The notes under the pieces were generated by a model. The model did no database searches, was not told where the DNA came from, and saw only the letters and a program-made list of their open reading frames with translations. Shown piece after piece: positions 45,213 through 56,262 of a stretch of DNA of 64,000 bases. The DNA is taken from positions 26,388,670 to 26,452,669 of the forward strand of contig NC_063052.1 of NCBI RefSeq assembly GCF_018812025.1, read 5' to 3'. The position numbers and the translations under genes are program-made. Source of the stretch: Megalobrama amblycephala. Its lineage: Eukaryota > Chordata > Actinopteri > Cypriniformes > Xenocyprididae. How positions within the stretch are numbered: the stretch's first letter is position 1; every line of letters starts with the position of its first letter.

Positions 45213-46189
45213 CTGTGAGAGAAAGACAACGTCTCGATTACAAAGGTAACCCTCGTTCCCTGAAGGAGGGAACGGAGACGTACGTCGGACAGACCGACGA
45301 ATAGGAATCTCGCTAGAGAGGCCAATCTACTTCGAGTGTAACTAAAACGAGCCAATGCACATTGGCATGCAATCATATGCATCAGCTGCTCGCCTCGCAG
45401 CGCGGGTATATAATGAGCAGCAGGTGCGTTGCATCTTCAGGTTTTCGCTGAGGAGCCGAACCGGATAGGCGGCAGCATCAGCGGAGTACAGCGACTGTGG
45501 CGACGGGACGTACGTCTCCGTTCCCTCCTTCAGGGAACGAGGGTTACCTTTGTAACCGAGACGTTCCCATTCAGTCGGTCACGTTCGAAGTACGTCGGAC
45601 AGACCGACGAATAGGAATCCCTACCAAAGCGCCACAGGAGCTGCCCCCTTCCAGCGCTCTGTTGTAAGCCACCTGAACCCCCTTGCCTGAGGATGGTGGG
45701 ACAGGGCTAACACAGAGAGAGTCGATCACTGCTGTTCCCCAAAACCCATTCAGTGAGACTATTGGATAACGCTGGGAAAGCGTACCCTTTCGCTGGGAAA
45801 GGAACGCTGCGGAAGCCACATCCTTCCCCGAAGGAGTTATGTGGAGAAGTACATATGGACTAACCCTGTAGGGCTGTGCTACATATGGAAGAGCTGGGGA
45901 AACTCCAACCCAATGAATGGGTAGGTTCTCCCAGAGGGAAAGACACGGGATTCGTTTAGGAGCAACCGTGGAACCAACCATATGGGATCCCCGTAGGGTC
46001 ACACATATGGAACCCAGCCTAAACCCGGTTCTCAAGGATACAACGGAGTATAGGCCTGGCGCCAGACGCTCCGCCACGTCGGCTGCCGAAGGGATATCGG
46101 AGGACTCGACAGGGTCTGCCTTGTAGGGACTCTCTGGAGAAAAGAAGCGCATGTAGCGCAGCAAGCCGACACTAAGCCGGGGCCTCTCT

Positions 46190-46480
46190 GTGCCTCTGAC
46201 CTGTGGCGAGAACACGGGAGGAGACCGGCTCGACACAAAGGCTATAGTATCTAGCGAACGTGTTAGGTGTCGCCCAGCCCGCAGCTCTACAAATGTCTGT
46301 CAGCGAGGCGCCACGAGCCAGCGCCCAGGAGGATGCGACACCTCTCGTGGAGTGAGCATGCAACCTGAGCGGGCAGGGCACGCCCTGAACTTGGTAAGCC
46401 AGGGATGGCACGAAGCGACCTCAGACGCTTCTGACTCCAGAGGAGGAGATGGCGGGCGAGTTGCGACATACGACGGGAGC
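46190..46480 (-). pseudogene. DIRS tyrosine recombinase C-terminal fragment
   Basis: The - strand reads LRLHAHSTRGVASSWALARG, TDICRAAGWATPNTFARYY and SLCVEP. The HxxR box (HSTR) and terminal Tyr (RYY) of tyrosine recombinases are present. The N-terminal half is frame-broken. Confidence 0.8.
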
Positions 46481-46619
46481 GTAGACCACCTTGCCGTTTG
46501 AAGTACGCAACGGTCGCAGTGTTGTCCGTACGGACCAGTACAACAGTGTCACCGAAAAGGCCACCTCGTAAGATGGGAGCATTGAGAAAGCATTTAGCTT
46601 GACAACCTCTCGCACCTCA

Positions 46620-48039
46620 CAAGGTAAGCCAGGGGCACTTCTGGACCACTGAGGTGGACATCGTCTGGCTGAGGGCCTGCGCCGTGACTTTGATCACGGT
46701 TAGTCAACAAGCGCAGCTCAACCCCAGCACAGAACTACCCTCATGCAAAAAGAGTGCCTTGGCCTGTGTACAGCCACCCCATCCAAGAGGGTAGTGAGAG
46801 AGGAAAAACTTATGCAGACTTTGGCACTTTTGGCATTCCATATTTATGGCACCAGTATACCCCCCCAAGTTTTCCATGCACATCTGGAAGACCCAGGAAA
46901 GCATGGCTGTAAACTCAGAATCTGAGTCAGCATAAGCACACACCATTACAGTGGGCAGCGTCACCCTCATTTCCAGAGCATAACAGCACTCTCTCCGATG
47001 CTGCAATCGACGTCTGTCCCTCAGCTGAAGCTCTGAATGAAATGCTAGGTTCCCCTATGAGAAGGACCAGCAATCCAATCCAGAAACTACACAGCTTGCA
47101 ATGCGCTAGAGAGGGAGGGGCCCTAGGGGGTTGGTTCCCCGAAGGAACCCCTCAACCTCATGTCACCCAAGCCATATCAGCAAAGTAGACCTTTGCTGGT
47201 GCACCAGAGAGGGCACTACAATGGAGATTATGCAAGGGAACCGCGCATCTAGAGCGGCGAGCGAGCGCTGGGTTGCCGTGACAACCCGCGCTGCAGCCCG
47301 GCAGCTCGACGGCACACGACACGCAGAGGAGCGAGAGGTTTGCTCTCGCCGATCTCCACGGTCTCCCAGAGTGTCGGGCAGACCCGCGGCTGTGCTTTTA
47401 CACACAAGCGGCAGCTGGCCAACAACAGAGGGGACTCAAGCTTCCCGGAGAAAGAAGAGTCACGACCGGCGTGTCGACGTGATCATGTTCTCATATGAAA
47501 ACATGAAACACCCACGAACATCGTTTCAGCACGCGCCCAGACATGTGAAACAGTGATCGTGGCCGTCAGTGAGGACAGGAACGACCGCATCCAGAAACAC
47601 AAGTAGGATGTCATCTTTAAAAAGACGCGAATCTACTTGTGTAAGCTCTTTCAGGGACTTTACTCTTTTAAAAGTGCTGAAGCACGCAGGGGAACGGCCG
47701 CCGCAACAGACAGGGATTGTGTGCAGCCTGTCGTGTGCTCTCTCTCTCTCTCTTTGAAGGCGCTCACTCTTACCAGCCGTAAAAACAACTTTTCAGCGCT
47801 CAAAAGCGCACCGTACCGGCCGTGAGAACAGCCTTCTGACGCTGTCAAAACAGCTATTTGCTCAAAAACGGCAAACGAAACAAAAACAGAAAAAGAGAGG
47901 ACTTCGACCCCGCTGCTGTGCTGTTCGCCCGCACTCGGAAAAAAAGAGAAGTTCAACCAAAAAGCTTGACTCGTCTTCTAGCAGACACTCGCTTGCAGAG
48001 AACAGGAACAAACACCGTTCAGCTCCGAAGCGAAAAGCT
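46620..48039 (-). other. DIRS-like interior without recognised domain
   Basis: GC-rich interior of the second DIRS-type element. The open frames (for example + 47131-47556) show no motif. A (CT)n run lies at 47739-47753. Probably gag-like remnants. Confidence 0.45.
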
Positions 48040-48273
48040 GAAGATGCAACGCATCTGCTGCTCATTATATACCCGCGCTGCGAGGCGAGCAGCTGATGCA
48101 TATGATTGCATGCCAATGTGCATTGGCTCGTTTTAGTTACACTCGAAGTAGATTGGCCTCTCTAGCGAGATTCCTATTCGTCGGTCTGTCCGAGGTACGT
48201 CGAACGTGACCGACTGAATGGGAACTATTATTAGTGCGTGAGGAAAAAAAGAAAAAATATATTTCAGTTTTAC

Positions 48274-48310
48274 CTTGGATGCAGAAAAATGCCCAGATGA
48301 ATATAATCAT
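48274..48310 (-). pseudogene. IgL V leader exon, family C, orphaned
   Basis: 37-nt exon reading MIIFIWAFFCIQ plus one base, with a GTAAAA donor. The next exon is displaced beyond the DIRS-like insertion and truncated. Octamer-like ATGCAAAA (+) lies at about 48400. Confidence 0.8.
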
Positions 48311-48530
48311 ATTAGCTCTTCTATTTTCGAGTGGACAGATCTTGTGTGTTAAAATCATTCACGGGACTATAAACACTCCCAGAGCACTGATGAGCTGCCA
48401 ATGCAAAATATCATTACAGTGAAAAAACAATTCCTCAACTGAAATATCTTCTGTCACATAATGATGGCATTATAATATATATATTTTATATTTATGAGTT
48501 AATCATCATGATTTAATTAAAACTTCTGGA

Positions 48531-48590
48531 GGTTTTTGCAGTGAATGAGAATGAATTATTGTGGAGGATTTTTGGTGGAGGACATTTTTA
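48531..48590 (+). pseudogene. Degenerate IgL J before C4
   Basis: Nonamer GGTTTTTGC, a 17-bp spacer, heptamer-like TATTGTG (48557-48563), then coding GAGGATTTTTGGTGGAGGAC (RIFGGG) and a stop. The second half and donor are missing. It matches the 57690-57760 copy, and the break resumes in sequence lying beyond the second J of that cluster, so a deletion removed the J. Confidence 0.78.
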
Positions 48591-49159
48591 AAAAATTGAC
48601 AAAGAATAATTTTTTATTTTATTTTTTTTTTTTTATTCATTTGACATGAAATATAAAGCTAATGTCTGTACAAGGGATTTTCACACCAGACTGATTTAAC
48701 AGAGGCATATGTTATGCATAAAGTGTCAATATAGATATAGGGCAGCTTAGGGATTTCTTAGGGATCTTATTATTACCCGTTTTTAATAATTATTGGATGT
48801 TTTTAATAATTATTGAATAAAGAAAGTTTTTTAATGAATGTCACATGAGACAGAAATGTCTTCAGTCTTCATCTGGTGTTGCTTTCAGTCTACAAACAGT
48901 TGTAACTGTTAGTACTGTAAATTAACAAGAAATTCATAATTTGAACAAATGAAAAATAGATTTCTAAAAAATTAAAGATCCATAATATAATGGATGATGA
49001 GTCTTTTTTTTAAATTCAAGTTATAGATATATGTGTTATTTCTGGTCAAATGTGTTTTTACAGGCTGTTGCACTTCAACAGATCTGCTTGATTAACTTTG
49101 AAGCTCTTACTTAAAGGGAAGTGAAAGACTGATAGAGCTGTTTTTAAGAAGAACAAAAC

Positions 49160-49190
49160 TCTCATCTCTATCTCTCTCTCTCTCTCTTTA
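49160..49190 (+). repeat. CT-rich acceptor tract of C4
   Basis: TCTCTCTCT run ending CTTTAG at the C4 exon. Confidence 0.85.
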
Positions 49191-49191
49191 G

Positions 49192-49514
49192 CTGCCACTC
49201 GTCCCACTCTCACGGTCCTGCCGCCCTCCAGAGACGAGCTGCAGCAGGGTAAGGCTACAGTGGTGTGTGTGGGCAGTAAGGGATTCCCCTCTGACTGGAA
49301 GCTGAGCTGGAAGGTGGATGGCAGCAGCAGGAGCTCTGCTGTGAATCTGAGTCCCAGTGTGCTGCAGAAGGATGGACTGTACAGCTGGAGCAGCAGCCTG
49401 AGCCTCACTGAGAGTGAGTGGAGCAGAGCAACAACCATCAGCTGTGACGCCACGCACCCATCCCAGAATGCAGTGACCGAGAGCCTGAACACACAGCAGT
49501 GTGATGACCAGTGA
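49192..49514 (+). CDS. IgL constant domain C4
   Basis: 323-nt exon with acceptor CTTTAG and stop TGA. The protein is identical in all key parts to C1: [64 protein letters not shown]. It lies on +, opposite to C1 and C2. The upstream J has been lost (only a degenerate half at 48531), so C4 would need a distant J to be used. Downstream AATAAA at 49701. Confidence 0.94.
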
Positions 49515-49700
49515 AACACACACACACATCACACAGAGATTATAGGCATGAATGAATCATACATACACACATAGTCTTAGTAAAGGACGAACAACATTGT
49601 GTACCATTTTGCTCTATATGTAAATCTTTCCTTAAGAATTCTTTTAACATGTATAATAACCTTTTAAGTAAAGTGTGTTTGTGTTAAACTTTTTTGGCCA

Positions 49701-49706
49701 AATAAA
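49701..49706 (+). terminator. C4 poly(A) signal AATAAA
   Basis: GGCCAAATAAAAGC about 187 bp past the stop. Confidence 0.8.
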
Positions 49707-50033
49707 AGCTTTTTGAATCATTAATTGTATGTATTTATTGTTTCAAATGATAAATATTATAGCATGTTTAACATTACCCTTTAAAATAGTTTAATCTTTA
49801 ATTTTATTTGTTGCTATATCATAGTCTTTTATTTATTTATTTATTTATTTTATTCTATTAGTTTACATGTTATTTTCATTATATAAGCTTTGTCCACATA
49901 ATCTTCATCTTGGATGTAATTTAATGGATTGGAATTCATGTGTAATTCATGATTGAGACATTGTTAAATTTATTATTAAAAAATGTACGTGCTGAGAAAT
50001 GTGTGACAATAATGAACAGCAACATGTCACCAG

Positions 50034-51093
50034 AGTATGGTATTAAAATCTTGCTAATTACTTACAAAGCACTAAATGGTTTAGCTCCCCAGTACCTGAG
50101 CGAGCTCTTAAAGCATTATAGTCCTTCACGTTTATTGCTGTCTCAGAATTAAGGCCAGCTGATAATACCTAGAATATCAAAATCAACCTCAGGCAGTAGA
50201 TCCTTCTCCTATTTGGCACCTAAACTCTGGAACAATCTTCCTAGCATTGTTCGGGAAGCAGACACACTCTGTCAGTTTAAATCTAGACTAAAAACGCATC
50301 TCTTTAACCTGGCATACATATAACACATTATAAATTTATATTTTCAGATCTGTTAAAGAATTATTAGTCTGCATAAATTAGGTCACCCAGAACCGGGAAC
50401 ACTTCCTATAACACCAGATGTACTCGTTACATCAGAAGAAGAATGGCATCTACGCTAATATTAGTCTTTCTGTTTATTCTGAGGTTTACCGTAGTCAACC
50501 GGATCCGGGCCGTACCCAGGTGAGACCGAGGACCGGCACCTTGACATGACCACAACGCAGCCCTGAAGTATCAGCAGAGATCGAGTCAACTAGATCATCC
50601 ATTATGAAGACATCATCAACCAACAGCCAATAGCACAGCTCCTCAACAAACCGTCCATACCGGCGTGATGAATCCGAACTGGATGGAACTGGAATAAATA
50701 CTTTGAATGTTGCGATCCTATCGGACTTATGATAGCAACCTGATTCGTAACAAAGCACTGTTCGCCAGAGGAGAACTGGCCCCCCGACTAAGCCTGGTTT
50801 CTCCCAGGTTTTTTTTTTCTCCATTTTATCACCTATTTGCCACCTGTTTGCCACCTGATGTCACCTGTTGGAGTTTGGGTTCCTTGCCGCTGTCGCCTTT
50901 GGCTTGCTTAGGTGGGGACACTTGACATTTGACTTGACATTTGATAATCAACAGTGCTTTGAACTGCCTGCATTGACACTCTTCTTTAAGACCTGCTGTG
51001 CAGCCCAAATTATGTACCTGTTATCACTGTAAAGCTGCTTTGACACAATCTGCATTGTAAAAAGCGCTATATAAATAAAGGTGACTTGACTTG
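50034..51093 (+). mobile_element. L2-type LINE, 3' end, ACCAG target duplication
   Basis: Contains the end of an RT-family protein (ITYKALNGLAPQYLSELLKH), a CACCTGTTGGAG-rich 3' region and tail GCGCTATATAAATAAAGGTG with GACTTGACTTGAC. ACCAG occurs at 50029-50033 and 51094-51098. The duplicated unit has the unoccupied site at 61561-61565. 5'-truncated. Confidence 0.9.
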
Positions 51094-51208
51094 ACCAGCC
51101 TTAAATAGTCTCTGTGTTTGTGTGTAAAGTCAGTGAGGTGAATAATGATCTTCAACATCAACATCTGCAGAACCTCAAAGCTGCAGCGCTGAAGTCTCAG
51201 CCAAAGGA

Positions 51209-51236
51209 AGTTTTTGCATGATGCTTTTACACTGTG
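51209..51236 (-). promoter_or_regulatory. V6 12-RSS
   Basis: Heptamer CACAGTG, 12-bp spacer, nonamer GCAAAAACT on -. Confidence 0.9.
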
Positions 51237-51938
51237 TGAACACCCAGTCTGGGTTCTTTGAGTCTCCTGTCTTACTGTGTTGACTCTGACAGTAATAAAC
51301 TCCTGAATCTTCAGGCTGGACTCCACTGATAGTCAGAGTAAAATCCATTTTATTTCCACTTTCACTGCCACTGAATCTAGAAGAAACACCTGAAGCTCTG
51401 TCTGATGTCGAATATATCAGGAGTTTAGGAACATCTCCAGGAATCTGATGGTACCAGGCCATACAATACTTATTTGTTCTAATACAGTTTATTGCTGGTT
51501 TATGATTACAGTGAATAGTGACAGTCTGATCAGGCTGAACTGTTTGAGCTTCAGATTGAGTCAGAGTTTGTCCCACAGAACCTGAAGAGAGAGACAGAAA
51601 AAGCATTATAAAACTGATGAGCACAACACTTAAACTAACAGTTAGTATGGGTAAGGTATCTGTCAGACACAATATTTCTTACTGTTGCATTACAAGGGCT
51701 AAGTATCATCATACATACCAAAACATACATTAGAATTCATTTATAATATATTTAATAATATCAGGTGATATTAAAAAACATGCATAAAGAATATGCGTAT
51801 AAAAATGTATATACATAATTTACATCTTTATTTCACCAACTGTGAAGTTTCCCCAAATTGGCTGATGAAATTTATTTCTATATACTTACTCCAGGTGCAG
51901 GTTGTGAGTGTCCAAATAATGATGGTTATTAAAGTCAT
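51237..51938 (-). CDS. IgL V6 segment, family A
   Basis: Leader exon 51890-51938 (49 nt) with GTAAGT donor. Exon 2 is 51237-51581 after TCTTCAG. The domain reads [66 protein letters not shown] and [20 protein letters not shown], then DWVF at the coding end. It has the CDR1 cysteine pair (6 residues apart) and a long germline CDR3. No lesions. An open frame extends into the intron (to 51672) but the splice signals define the exon. It lies tail-to-tail with C4. Confidence 0.94.
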
Positions 51939-52040
51939 GTTTGCTTTTGGATCTGTTATCATGAAGGAGAGATGTCAATCATAAAATCATAAACTCACAG
52001 ATCTATAAAGACCTCCAGAGCACTGAAGCATGCAGTTCAT

Positions 52041-52048
52041 ATGCAAAG
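52041..52048 (-). promoter_or_regulatory. V6 octamer-like element (CTTTGCAT)
   Basis: ATGCAAAG on + about 103 bp before the start codon, with CTATAAAG between. Confidence 0.55.
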
Positions 52049-52059
52049 TGTCTTCAATG

Positions 52060-53500
52060 TAAATGACCTTTCTGAGAACAAGATCCTCTCTTACTGTCAA
52101 GAAAAATATTTCAATTGGTCTGGGTGAGCCTGATTATTTTTCTTAGTTTCAACATTGTAATAATCTCAGTTATTAATTAAAAAGTTTTTATTCAATATAA
52201 CTGATTGTATTGTTGTTCTGCTGTAATATTCAAGGTTTGATATAGTTGTGCACTAAATCTCCAAACTTATAAAGTTGTTATTTTACATTCGCACTGACTA
52301 ATTCCATTCTCACATGAAAATGTGAGAGAGATGAAATGCAAACTGAAGAGGTCTCGCACACACTAGTGAAGTCTGATGTTAACTATGATAAGACGTCTGA
52401 CCTATAAAACATCAAAACATCATGTAGTGACCAAATTTTAAATCATATTTTGTTTGTTGCGATGTAAGAAGAAATTTCACATAGACTACTGAAAATGTAT
52501 TGCATGCTTTGTCTGTTTTTGCTCAGTGTCTCATTCCCCTTCTCAGGAACTGTTTTGAATATGCAGCCTTAGACGTTTTGAAAAATTGATTCAGTGACTG
52601 TGATTCAATGACTCACTTATAAAGATTTGTTTCATTCCTGCATATGATTTTGAAAGAATTGGTTGAATGATTGAATGACTCGCTCATGAAGGCAGTCACT
52701 TGTCACCACCTACTGGTACATCAGTGTAACCTACAGAAAGAGTCATCATTCTTCTCAAACTATATTAGGCTAATTTCGCTCTGATTTGTGTGGTAATTTA
52801 TGATAAGGTTTAGAATGTTTCTTTGACACCCATGTTGTTCCAGGACCAACAAAAGATTGATTCAAGAACAGATGTTCATCACGCTGATTGACTTAAAAAT
52901 ACCACTAAAATAATTTAAAAGAAAAATACATTTTTGTTAAAAAAAAGGTTACATGTTTGATTATTATATATATGCATAATAATATTAGCCAAAGTATAAT
53001 GATCATATATAATACTGTGGTTGTGAATAGGATGAATACTTATATTTTAACATTGGGAATATAATCTAAAATATAAATGGTATGGCTTGAGTTCACGTTC
53101 ATATACAGTATAATATTATGTGTTTTCTACATGCATCTCAGCTCTTACTGATGGAATGTAAAATTATTGAAGATTGGCTAACAGGAATATATAGGTGTGA
53201 AACCTCCAACACTACTGGCCAGTGTTTCAGTTTCTTTGTCCAACCCCTGTATTTTCACTTGTAATAACATTTCACAATTTTACTGTATTTGTGATCAAAT
53301 AAATGCTGCCCTGAGTAAGAGTTTTTTCAAAAATATTAATAAATCTTACTGACCACAAACTTTGGAACAGTAGTGTATTTTGATCGTATCAGGTGAATTC
53401 CAGGATGCATCTGAATGTGTTTTTTGAGAGTGTTTTGCATATGAACTGAATACTGTGCTTAAAATTCCACTGATGATCAGTGTGTGACACCAACACACAC
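52060..53500. repeat. Duplicated intergenic unit, copy 1 (copy 2 at about 62530-63990)
   Basis: Long near-identical stretches to the 62530-63990 segment, for example GACTCGCTCATGAAGGCAGT, GGCTTGAGTTCACGTTCATA and CTAACAGGAATATATAGGTG. No gene inside. A short (AT)n here is expanded in copy 2. Confidence 0.9.
53434..53441 (+). promoter_or_regulatory. Octamer-like TTTTGCAT before the orphan leader
   Basis: TTTTGCAT in the context GAGTGTTTTGCATATGAACT, the same as upstream of V2 and V3. Confidence 0.5.
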
Positions 53501-53511
53501 ACAAAACAAAG

Positions 53512-53557
53512 ATGTCTCTGATTCTAATGCTGTGGACACTCAGTCTGCTCGCTCAAG
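53512..53557 (+). pseudogene. Orphan IgL V leader exon, family B type
   Basis: 46-nt exon reading MSLILMLWTLSLLAQ plus one base, then a GTGATT donor. No V exon follows on + before the inverted V7. The phase matches the V4 exon at 26716. A second copy starts at the window edge (63996). Confidence 0.78.
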
Positions 53558-53739
53558 GTGATTTTATGATGATAAAAATTTGGATTTTATATGTACAAAA
53601 ATTTGAACTTGTGCTTCGTTTTTTTTGTTGTTGTTGTTGTTTGTTTTCTTATATTTGGCATAAAACTTATCTTGGTTTGTATTTATAAGTGAAAATTTAT
53701 AAGTGAAATTTTAGCCTTAATGTGTTCTTGCTGAATAAA

Positions 53740-53880
53740 AGTATTCATTTCTTAAAAAATAAGATAACCTTTTAATAAAAGGGTTTGTATGTTTTGTGTG
53801 ATTTTTTTCTTTTTTTGCTAAATAAAAGCTTTTTTAATCATTGTGTATATTTCTTGTAGCCACATATAAATATTATAGTA
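53740..53880 (+). other. Second relic of a C-gene 3' UTR without C exon
   Basis: CTAAATAAAAGCTTTTTTAATCATTG with TGTATATTTCTTGTAGCCAC parallels the region behind C1/C2 and C4/C5. AATAAA at 53821-53826. The C exon that should lie about 0.2 kb upstream is absent. Confidence 0.68.
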
Positions 53881-54214
53881 TTTTTTTTTATTTTCATTTT
53901 TTTTATTTTGATTATTTATTTTGATTCTAATAGTTTGCATGTAATCGGTATGAATATTACACATTAATGCTGTGAAAATAAACTTTTTAAAGATTTGATT
54001 TTGATTTTTGATTTGATTTGATTAAATTCATGCATAATTCATGTTTGAGATATTCTGATGTTATTTATAAAATCTGTAGAATGTGCTGAGGTTCATTTAA
54101 CCAGCTTTCTGTGTATCTGTGTGTTTGTGTGTAAAGTCAGTGAGGTGAATAATGATCTTCAACATCAACATCTGCAGAACCTCAAAGCTGCAGCACTGAA
54201 GTTTCAGCCAAAGA

Positions 54215-54242
54215 GGTTTTTGTATGATGCTTTTACACTGTG
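54215..54242 (-). promoter_or_regulatory. V7 12-RSS
   Basis: Heptamer CACAGTG, 12-bp spacer, nonamer ACAAAAACC on - (perfect). Confidence 0.93.
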
Positions 54243-54973
54243 TGAACACCCAGTCGGGGTTCTTTGAGTCTCCCTTGTTATGTGCACTCTGACAGTAATA
54301 AACTCCTGAATCTTCAGGTTGGACTCCACTGATAGTCAGAGTAAAATCCATGTGGTTTCCACTTTCACTGCCACTGAATCTAGAAGAAACACCTGAAGCT
54401 CTGTCTGATGTGGCATAGATCAGGGGTTTAGGAACTTCTCCAGGAATCTGATGATACCAGGCCATACAATACTGAGTGGTATCTTTTTTAACACAGAATA
54501 CTGCAGGTTTATGATTACAGCTAATAGTGACAGTCTGATCAGGCTGAACTGTTTGATCTTCAGATTGAGTCAGAGTTTGTCCCACAGAACCTGAAGAGAG
54601 ATACAGAAAACACTGGAGAATAATATAAAACTGATGAGCACATTTAAAACCCTAACACTTAGTTATAAGGCAACTGTTTCACTACAAAGGCTGTTTCCAT
54701 ATTTTGCACATCAAATGCTAATTAATCAATGATAATTAAGAACTTGAATCAAAAATCAAACCATTGGTTAAAGTTTAATGTTAACATTATGTTCACTTCA
54801 AATGCAAAGGTTAAAAACATTAATATATGAAAGAGCATATATTTTTTGAATGAAAATATTTAATGAAGTCTAAAGTTTGATCTTTCTGTAGGCCTACATC
54901 AGCTGATTATTTTTATATACTTACTCCAGATGCAGGTTGTGAGTGTCCAAATAATGACGGCTATTAAAGTCAT
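54243..54973 (-). CDS. IgL V7 segment, family A
   Basis: Leader exon 54925-54973 (49 nt) with GTAAGT donor. Exon 2 is 54243-54590 after TCTTCAG. The domain reads [66 protein letters not shown] and [19 protein letters not shown], then DWVF. The CDR1 cysteine pair is present (8 residues apart). PKPLIY replaces the usual PKLLIY. Open throughout with a perfect signal, so a functional candidate. The C of its own unit is reduced to the 53740-53880 relic. Confidence 0.94.
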
Positions 54974-55075
54974 GTTTACTTTAGGATCTGTTATCATGAA
55001 GGAGAGATGTCAATCATAAAATCATAAACTCACAGATCTATAAAGACCTTCAGAGCACTGAAGCATGCAGCTCCA

Positions 55076-55083
55076 ATGCAAAG
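55076..55083 (-). promoter_or_regulatory. V7 octamer-like element (CTTTGCAT)
   Basis: ATGCAAAG on +, with CTATAAAG nearer the gene. Confidence 0.55.
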
Positions 55084-55743
55084 TGCCTCTAATGTAAATG
55101 TCCTTTCTGAGAACAAGAATCAGTTATCAGTTATATTTCAGTTATTTCATATTTCAGTTTTTCTTGAACATCTTAAAAAGATCTCAGTTGCTGACAAATA
55201 AATGTAGGCCAGTAATCAATTTAACTGATTTTACTTTTGTTCTGCTGTAACACTGGGGGCTTAAGGAGTTGATGTAGAGTCATTGTGCAGAGTTAAACGA
55301 TTTAAATTGTTCTGGCTCTTATGTCACATAACTTTCACAACAGTGACTACTGTTATGGTGTCACCAGAAATATTTTAGAAAGATTTATTTTCAAAGTTGT
55401 ACCCAACTATTATAGTAGCCTATTGCACAATATAACAACTGTATCTATCTGTACAGCCATGTTTAAACATTAATCCAAATTTACCCAAAGGTATACCACA
55501 TCCAGGGGGTAAAACTTTATTCTGCTTATACAGTATGTCACAATAAGAGGTAAATCAGCCTTAGCCACATCTATTCTGAATAGAAGGCATGTTCACTGCG
55601 GAACCTCACTTCTGATTATTAACCACTAGATGTCGCCATTAGACACTAAATGGCACCAAAAACTCCAACAGAACGTCTATGTTGTCAGTGGGCCTGGATC
55701 TCATGTGTGCAACATGGCACATCATCCATTACTTACCATTCAA

Positions 55744-55809
55744 CACTCTTTGGCCTATGATTCTCGCTTAGGGTGCGAGAGGTCCCGGGTTCAAATCCTG
55801 GATGAGCCC
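55744..55809 (+). pseudogene. tRNA-Pro-like sequence, anticodon AGG
   Basis: The anticodon arm CTCGC-TTAGGGT-GCGAG, T arm GGTTCAAATCC and 3' acceptor ATGAGCC are recognisable, with a TTTTT Pol III stop after it. The 5' acceptor (CACTC for GGCTC) and D arm (TTTGGCCTATGA) are eroded or shortened, so it is a pseudogene or a tRNA-derived remnant. Confidence 0.7.
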
Positions 55810-56191
55810 GAAGTTTTTAAAGATTTTACTGTTGAACTGTTTTAGAATTTTTGAACTGTTGAATTTTTTGAACTTATAGGCAAAGGTTAACTGGATTCAC
55901 CAGTTTATTGTTCTTACTGCATATACCCACTAAAAGATTAAACTAATGCCTCATTTTTATGTCAACACTCAATTAAGAGACCAAATATGCTTAAAAATGA
56001 TTTTTGCCTTGAAAACAGTAGTGTCCAAACTCCAATTGGACAATGAAGATGTAATTTTGTCTCTTGGCTACTGGTCAGGTTTAAATTCAGATTTACCTGT
56101 GAGTTAGGCTACGAGTCTAGTTGAAACTTAAGTGTTTTATAGCCAATCATCATTTTGACTCTTTTCTCCTAACTTTTGACAGTGAAAAATC

Positions 56192-56262
56192 AGGCTCATA
56201 CAGGATTTGAACCCAGGACCTCTCACACCCAAAGCGAGAATCAAACGTCTGTAGCTATCTCT
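56192..56262 (-). pseudogene. tRNA-Pro-like sequence, anticodon TGG, inverted
   Basis: On -, CTCGC-TTTGGGT-GTGAG, GGTTCAAATCC and TATGAGCC, then TTTTT. The 5' acceptor and D arm are degenerate. It faces the 55744 copy at about 0.4 kb. Confidence 0.65.

Larger units (their letters stand above)
45231..48230 (-). mobile_element. Second DIRS-type element, internally deleted, inside a V intron
   Basis: Inverted terminal repeats about 45282-45440 and 48040-48215 (GCTGCTCGCCTCGCAGCGCG and complement; CGACGAATAGGAATC and complement). The outer end 45231-45282 has its internal complement at 45505-45570 (CGTTCCCTCCTTCAGGGAACGAGGG). A recombinase C-terminal fragment is present; RT and RNase H are not recognised. 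It splits the intron of a family C V segment (GAGAGAAAGAC | TATTATTAG). It belongs to a different subfamily from the 12721-17080 element. Confidence 0.85.

Noticed and set aside
47131..47556. 141-codon frame as a host gene
   Set aside because: It lies inside the second DIRS-type element, has low-complexity Arg/Ser-rich composition and no motif.
51582..51672. N-terminal extension of V6 ([19 protein letters not shown]...)
   Set aside because: It looks like a signal peptide but is intron sequence ahead of the TCTTCAG acceptor; the real leader is at 51890-51938. V8 shows the same read-through.
55744..55809. Functional tRNA-Pro gene
   Set aside because: The 5' acceptor stem does not pair fully with the 3' strand and the D arm is shortened.
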